64,000 nucleotides of DNA, taken from positions 682,001 to 746,000 of the forward strand of contig NZ_OY782870.1 in assembly GCF_963678545.1 (NCBI RefSeq), in the 5' to 3' direction. The first letter of the stretch is position 1, and the number at the start of each line of letters is the position of its first letter. Under the pieces are notes generated by a model. It did not search any database and was not told the DNA's origin. It worked only from the letters and a program-made list of their open reading frames with translations. This document shows positions 62,070-64,000 of this stretch, in pieces. The stretch is from an uncultured Methanomethylovorans sp. (GTDB lineage Archaea > Halobacteriota > Methanosarcinia > Methanosarcinales > Methanosarcinaceae). Made by a program: the position numbers and the translations under genes.

Positions 62070-62498
62070 ATTACCGACATTTACTCTAAACAAAAACGCA
62101 GTAACATAATGTCTAAAATTCGGGGACAAAAAACAAAACCGGAGTTAGCAGTCAGAAAGTTTCTTTTTTCAAAAGGATTCAGATATCGTATCAATGATGA
62201 AAGGTATGCCGGAAAACCGGATATTGTCTTACCTAAATATCATACCGCTATTTTTGTTCACGGATGCTTTTGGCATGGTCATGAAGGCTGTAAGGCTGCT
62301 GCACTTCCTAAAACAAACACTGATTTTTGGAAAGAGAAAATAGGAAACAATATTGTAAGAGATCGAAAAGATGTGGAATTGCTTAAAAACGCAGGTTGGA
62401 ATGTTATTATTGTTTGGAATTGTGAGATTAATACACAAAGGAAAAGGGAAGAAAGATTTGCATCACTTGTTGAAGAGATAAAACAAATCAGGAGGTAA
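62070..62498 (+). CDS. vsr: very short patch repair endonuclease Vsr, AUU start
   Basis: 143 residues from the inferred start. Nicks 5' of T in T:G mismatches created by deamination of 5-methylcytosine. Seen: TDIYSKQKRSNIMSKIRGQ, aligning with the N-terminal DNA-intercalating segment of known Vsr, GKPDIVLPKYHTAIFVHGCFWHGHEGC (catalytic Asp, zinc His/Cys), and TDFWKEKIGNNIVRDRKD. The first ATG (62109) would remove the 13-residue N-terminus. The only good ribosome site, GGAGGT at 62058-62063, stands 6 nt before ATT at 62070; no ATG, GTG or TTG occurs in frame between there and the upstream stop. Confidence 0.85.
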   Translation: MTDIYSKQKRSNIMSKIRGQKTKPELAVRKFLFSKGFRYRINDERYAGKPDIVLPKYHTAIFVHGCFWHGHEGCKAAALPKTNTDFWKEKIGNNIVRDRKDVELLKNAGWNVIIVWNCEINTQRKREERFASLVEEIKQIRR

Positions 62499-62667
62499 TT
62501 TCTTTTATGCGCCTATGCAATTACGTTTTATCTCTTTAGTTCACGTCCTTCACCTCTCTTATACAATGTCTTTTTATACTCCAATTACCTTCATGTGACA
62601 AGATCGAAAAGAGCAAATTCAGCAAAAGTATAATTATATTGTGTTATTATTATAATGGCAGGTCCAG

Positions 62668-63759
62668 ATGAGTATACAAGAGGAGATTTCCGAGGTCGAG
62701 GAAGAATTAAAGAATACGACCTACAACAAGGCCACATCCCATCACATAGGCAAGCTGAAGGCCAAGCTTGCACGCCTGAGGGACGAGGTGGCAAAGAGAG
62801 CTGCAAGCAAATCCTCGGGGGAAGGCTATTCCGTAAAGAAATCGGGCGATGCCACCGTTACTCTGGTGGGATTCCCTTCGGTGGGCAAGTCCACGCTGCT
62901 CAACAAGCTCACAGATGCCAATTCCGAGGTAGGGGCCTATGAGTTCACCACGCTGGACGTCATTCCTGGTGCCATGGAATATAAGAATGCCACTATCCAG
63001 ATCCTGGACGTACCCGGACTTGTGAAAGGTGCAGCAAGCGGCAGAGGCAGGGGAAAAGAGGTCATAGCTGTGGTAAGGAACACCAACCTGGTCCTGTTCA
63101 TGCTGGATGTTTTCCAGCTTCAGCACTATGATGTCCTTAAGGAAGAGCTGTACCAGTCAGGCATAAGGCTCGACCAGAAAGCTCCTGATGTGGTTATCAA
63201 GAGGCAGGATCGTGGAGGTGTCATAGTCAGCTCTACAATGGAGCTGGAACTGGACGAGGACCTTATCAAGGCCATAGTTAATGATTACAAGATCCACAAT
63301 GCTCACGTGCTAATTAGGGAAAACATAAACGTTGACCAGCTCATCGATGTAGTCATGGGGAACAGAGTGTACATCCCGTCCATCATTGCAGTGAACAAGG
63401 TAGATCTGGCCGACCCTGCTTCCTTGGAAGCGGCAAAACGAAAATTCCCGGATGCAGCTTTCATCTCTGCCGACCGGGATGTTGATCTCCATGTTGTGCA
63501 AGACAACATTTACGATGCCCTTGATTTCATCAGGATCTATCTTAAACCGCAGGGTGGCCCTGCAGATCTCGAAGAGCCCATGATCGTGCAGAATGGTACG
63601 ACCGTAGGGGATGTATGTGACAAGCTGCACAGGGATTTCCGTAGGAAGTTCAGGTATTCTCAGATATGGGGAAGGTCTGCCAAGCACCCCGGGCAGAGAG
63701 CAGGTCTTGACCATGTGCTCAAAGATGAAGACTTGGTAACGCTTATTATCAATATGTGA
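62668..63759 (+). CDS. Drg-family GTPase
   Basis: 363 residues, archaeal member of the Obg-related developmentally regulated GTP-binding proteins, associated with translation. Seen: N-terminal coiled segment, G1 GFPSVGKST (68-76), G2/G3 with YEFTTLDVIPG and LDVPGLVKGAASGRGRGKE, G4 NKVD, and a C-terminal TGS domain (about 285-363). Typically stimulated by a DFRP-like partner in eukaryotes. GGCAGGT precedes the ATG. Confidence 0.95.
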   Translation: MSIQEEISEVEEELKNTTYNKATSHHIGKLKAKLARLRDEVAKRAASKSSGEGYSVKKSGDATVTLVGFPSVGKSTLLNKLTDANSEVGAYEFTTLDVIPGAMEYKNATIQILDVPGLVKGAASGRGRGKEVIAVVRNTNLVLFMLDVFQLQHYDVLKEELYQSGIRLDQKAPDVVIKRQDRGGVIVSSTMELELDEDLIKAIVNDYKIHNAHVLIRENINVDQLIDVVMGNRVYIPSIIAVNKVDLADPASLEAAKRKFPDAAFISADRDVDLHVVQDNIYDALDFIRIYLKPQGGPADLEEPMIVQNGTTVGDVCDKLHRDFRRKFRYSQIWGRSAKHPGQRAGLDHVLKDEDLVTLIINM

Positions 63760-63834
63760 CAATCGATACCCATAAGAACCAGCAGGTCTATATCAGGACC
63801 TGCGTCAATTCGACCGTAATCTAACAATCAGCAT

Positions 63835-63907
63835 AGTCCTGTAGGGTAGTGGTCAATCCTTTCGGCCTTTGGAGCCGAAGACGGTGGTTCGAATCCGCCC
63901 AGGACTA
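63835..63907 (+). tRNA. tRNA-Gln (anticodon TTG)
   Basis: Acceptor AGTCCTG/CAGGACT, anticodon stem TCGGC/GCCGA around loop CTTTGGA with TTG, T-arm GGCGG-type pairing around TTCGAAT, discriminator A, CCA not encoded. A U-rich tract is absent directly after it. It decodes CAA and, by wobble, CAG. Confidence 0.95.
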
Positions 63908-64000
63908 TCAAAATATTTTCAGTAGTCCTAAGCTGTTACTGCTTCTTACACTATTCTTTTGTAATACTTTGTATATATGTGATTTATAGTCATTTCCTTT

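Overview
The window is chromosomal DNA of a methanogenic archaeon, most likely a member of the Methanosarcinaceae (Methanolobus/Methanomethylovorans-like; genus not provable from here). Archaeal markers are the group II chaperonin, archaeal NAC, ABCE1, TiaS, NOB1, a TGS-type Drg GTPase, TATA-like promoters and GGTGAT-type ribosome binding sites. Methanogen and Methanosarcinales markers are a formaldehyde-activating enzyme, a CofE-like F420 ligase fragment, and a tetrahydrofolate C1 operon (purN-glyA-folD-folP-like-metV) of the kind known from Methanosarcina barkeri. No mcr or methyltransferase genes fall inside the window.

Layout. 1-5 kb (mostly minus): CofE fragment, MetF-like reductase, an MTH865-family gene with a stop at codon 2, a wHTH regulator whose 3' end carries a 132-bp MITE-like insertion, a PIN-ATPase-KH protein and hisI. 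5-15.8 kb (plus): RecA-superfamily protein, A-type Fe-S protein, NAC, acetyl-CoA synthetase, a ModD/NadC-family protein, thioredoxin, an MBL-fold hydrolase, an EMC6-like membrane protein, ABCE1 and Fae. 16-25 kb: MoeA-PBP fusion, ilvE, tRNA-Arg, MFS and APC transporters, and a TetR-controlled ABC exporter with a tandem operator. 25.2-26.1 kb: an IS5-family element. 26.7-33 kb: thermosome, a complete biotin ECF transporter (bioY-ecfA-ecfA-ecfT) under a consensus BirA operator, and an ArsR-controlled metal permease. 33-37.5 kb: molybdenum island (modE, mop, modABC). 38-43 kb: tetrahydrofolate C1 operon. 43-58 kb: secreted and membrane proteins, tiaS, nadE, nob1, a GfcR-like regulator, a RecJ-like DHH protein, slipin-nfeD, an AIR-synthase-like protein, hisH, a pilin-like pair and ugd. 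59-62.5 kb: an A+T-rich cassette encoding a C5 DNA methyltransferase, an OLD-type ATPase/TOPRIM protein and Vsr. 62.6-64 kb: drg and tRNA-Gln.

How the parts connect. Several transport units carry visible operators: biotin (BirA-type), drug export (TetR-type), metal efflux (ArsR-type) and molybdate (dyads in the modA leader). Molybdenum genes are dispersed (ModD-like, MoeA-PBP, modE/mop/modABC), fitting the need for Mo/W in formylmethanofuran dehydrogenase. MetV lies in the folate operon while its presumed partner MetF lies 37 kb away next to cofE.

The best candidate for a little-described system is the methyltransferase/OLD-TOPRIM/Vsr cassette. The first two genes are translationally coupled, no conventional restriction enzyme is present, and Vsr appears to start at a non-canonical AUU behind a perfect GGAGGT. 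Other notable signals are the MITE with an 8-bp target duplication, the stop-interrupted MTH865 gene, and several long inverted repeats in leaders or intergenic DNA.
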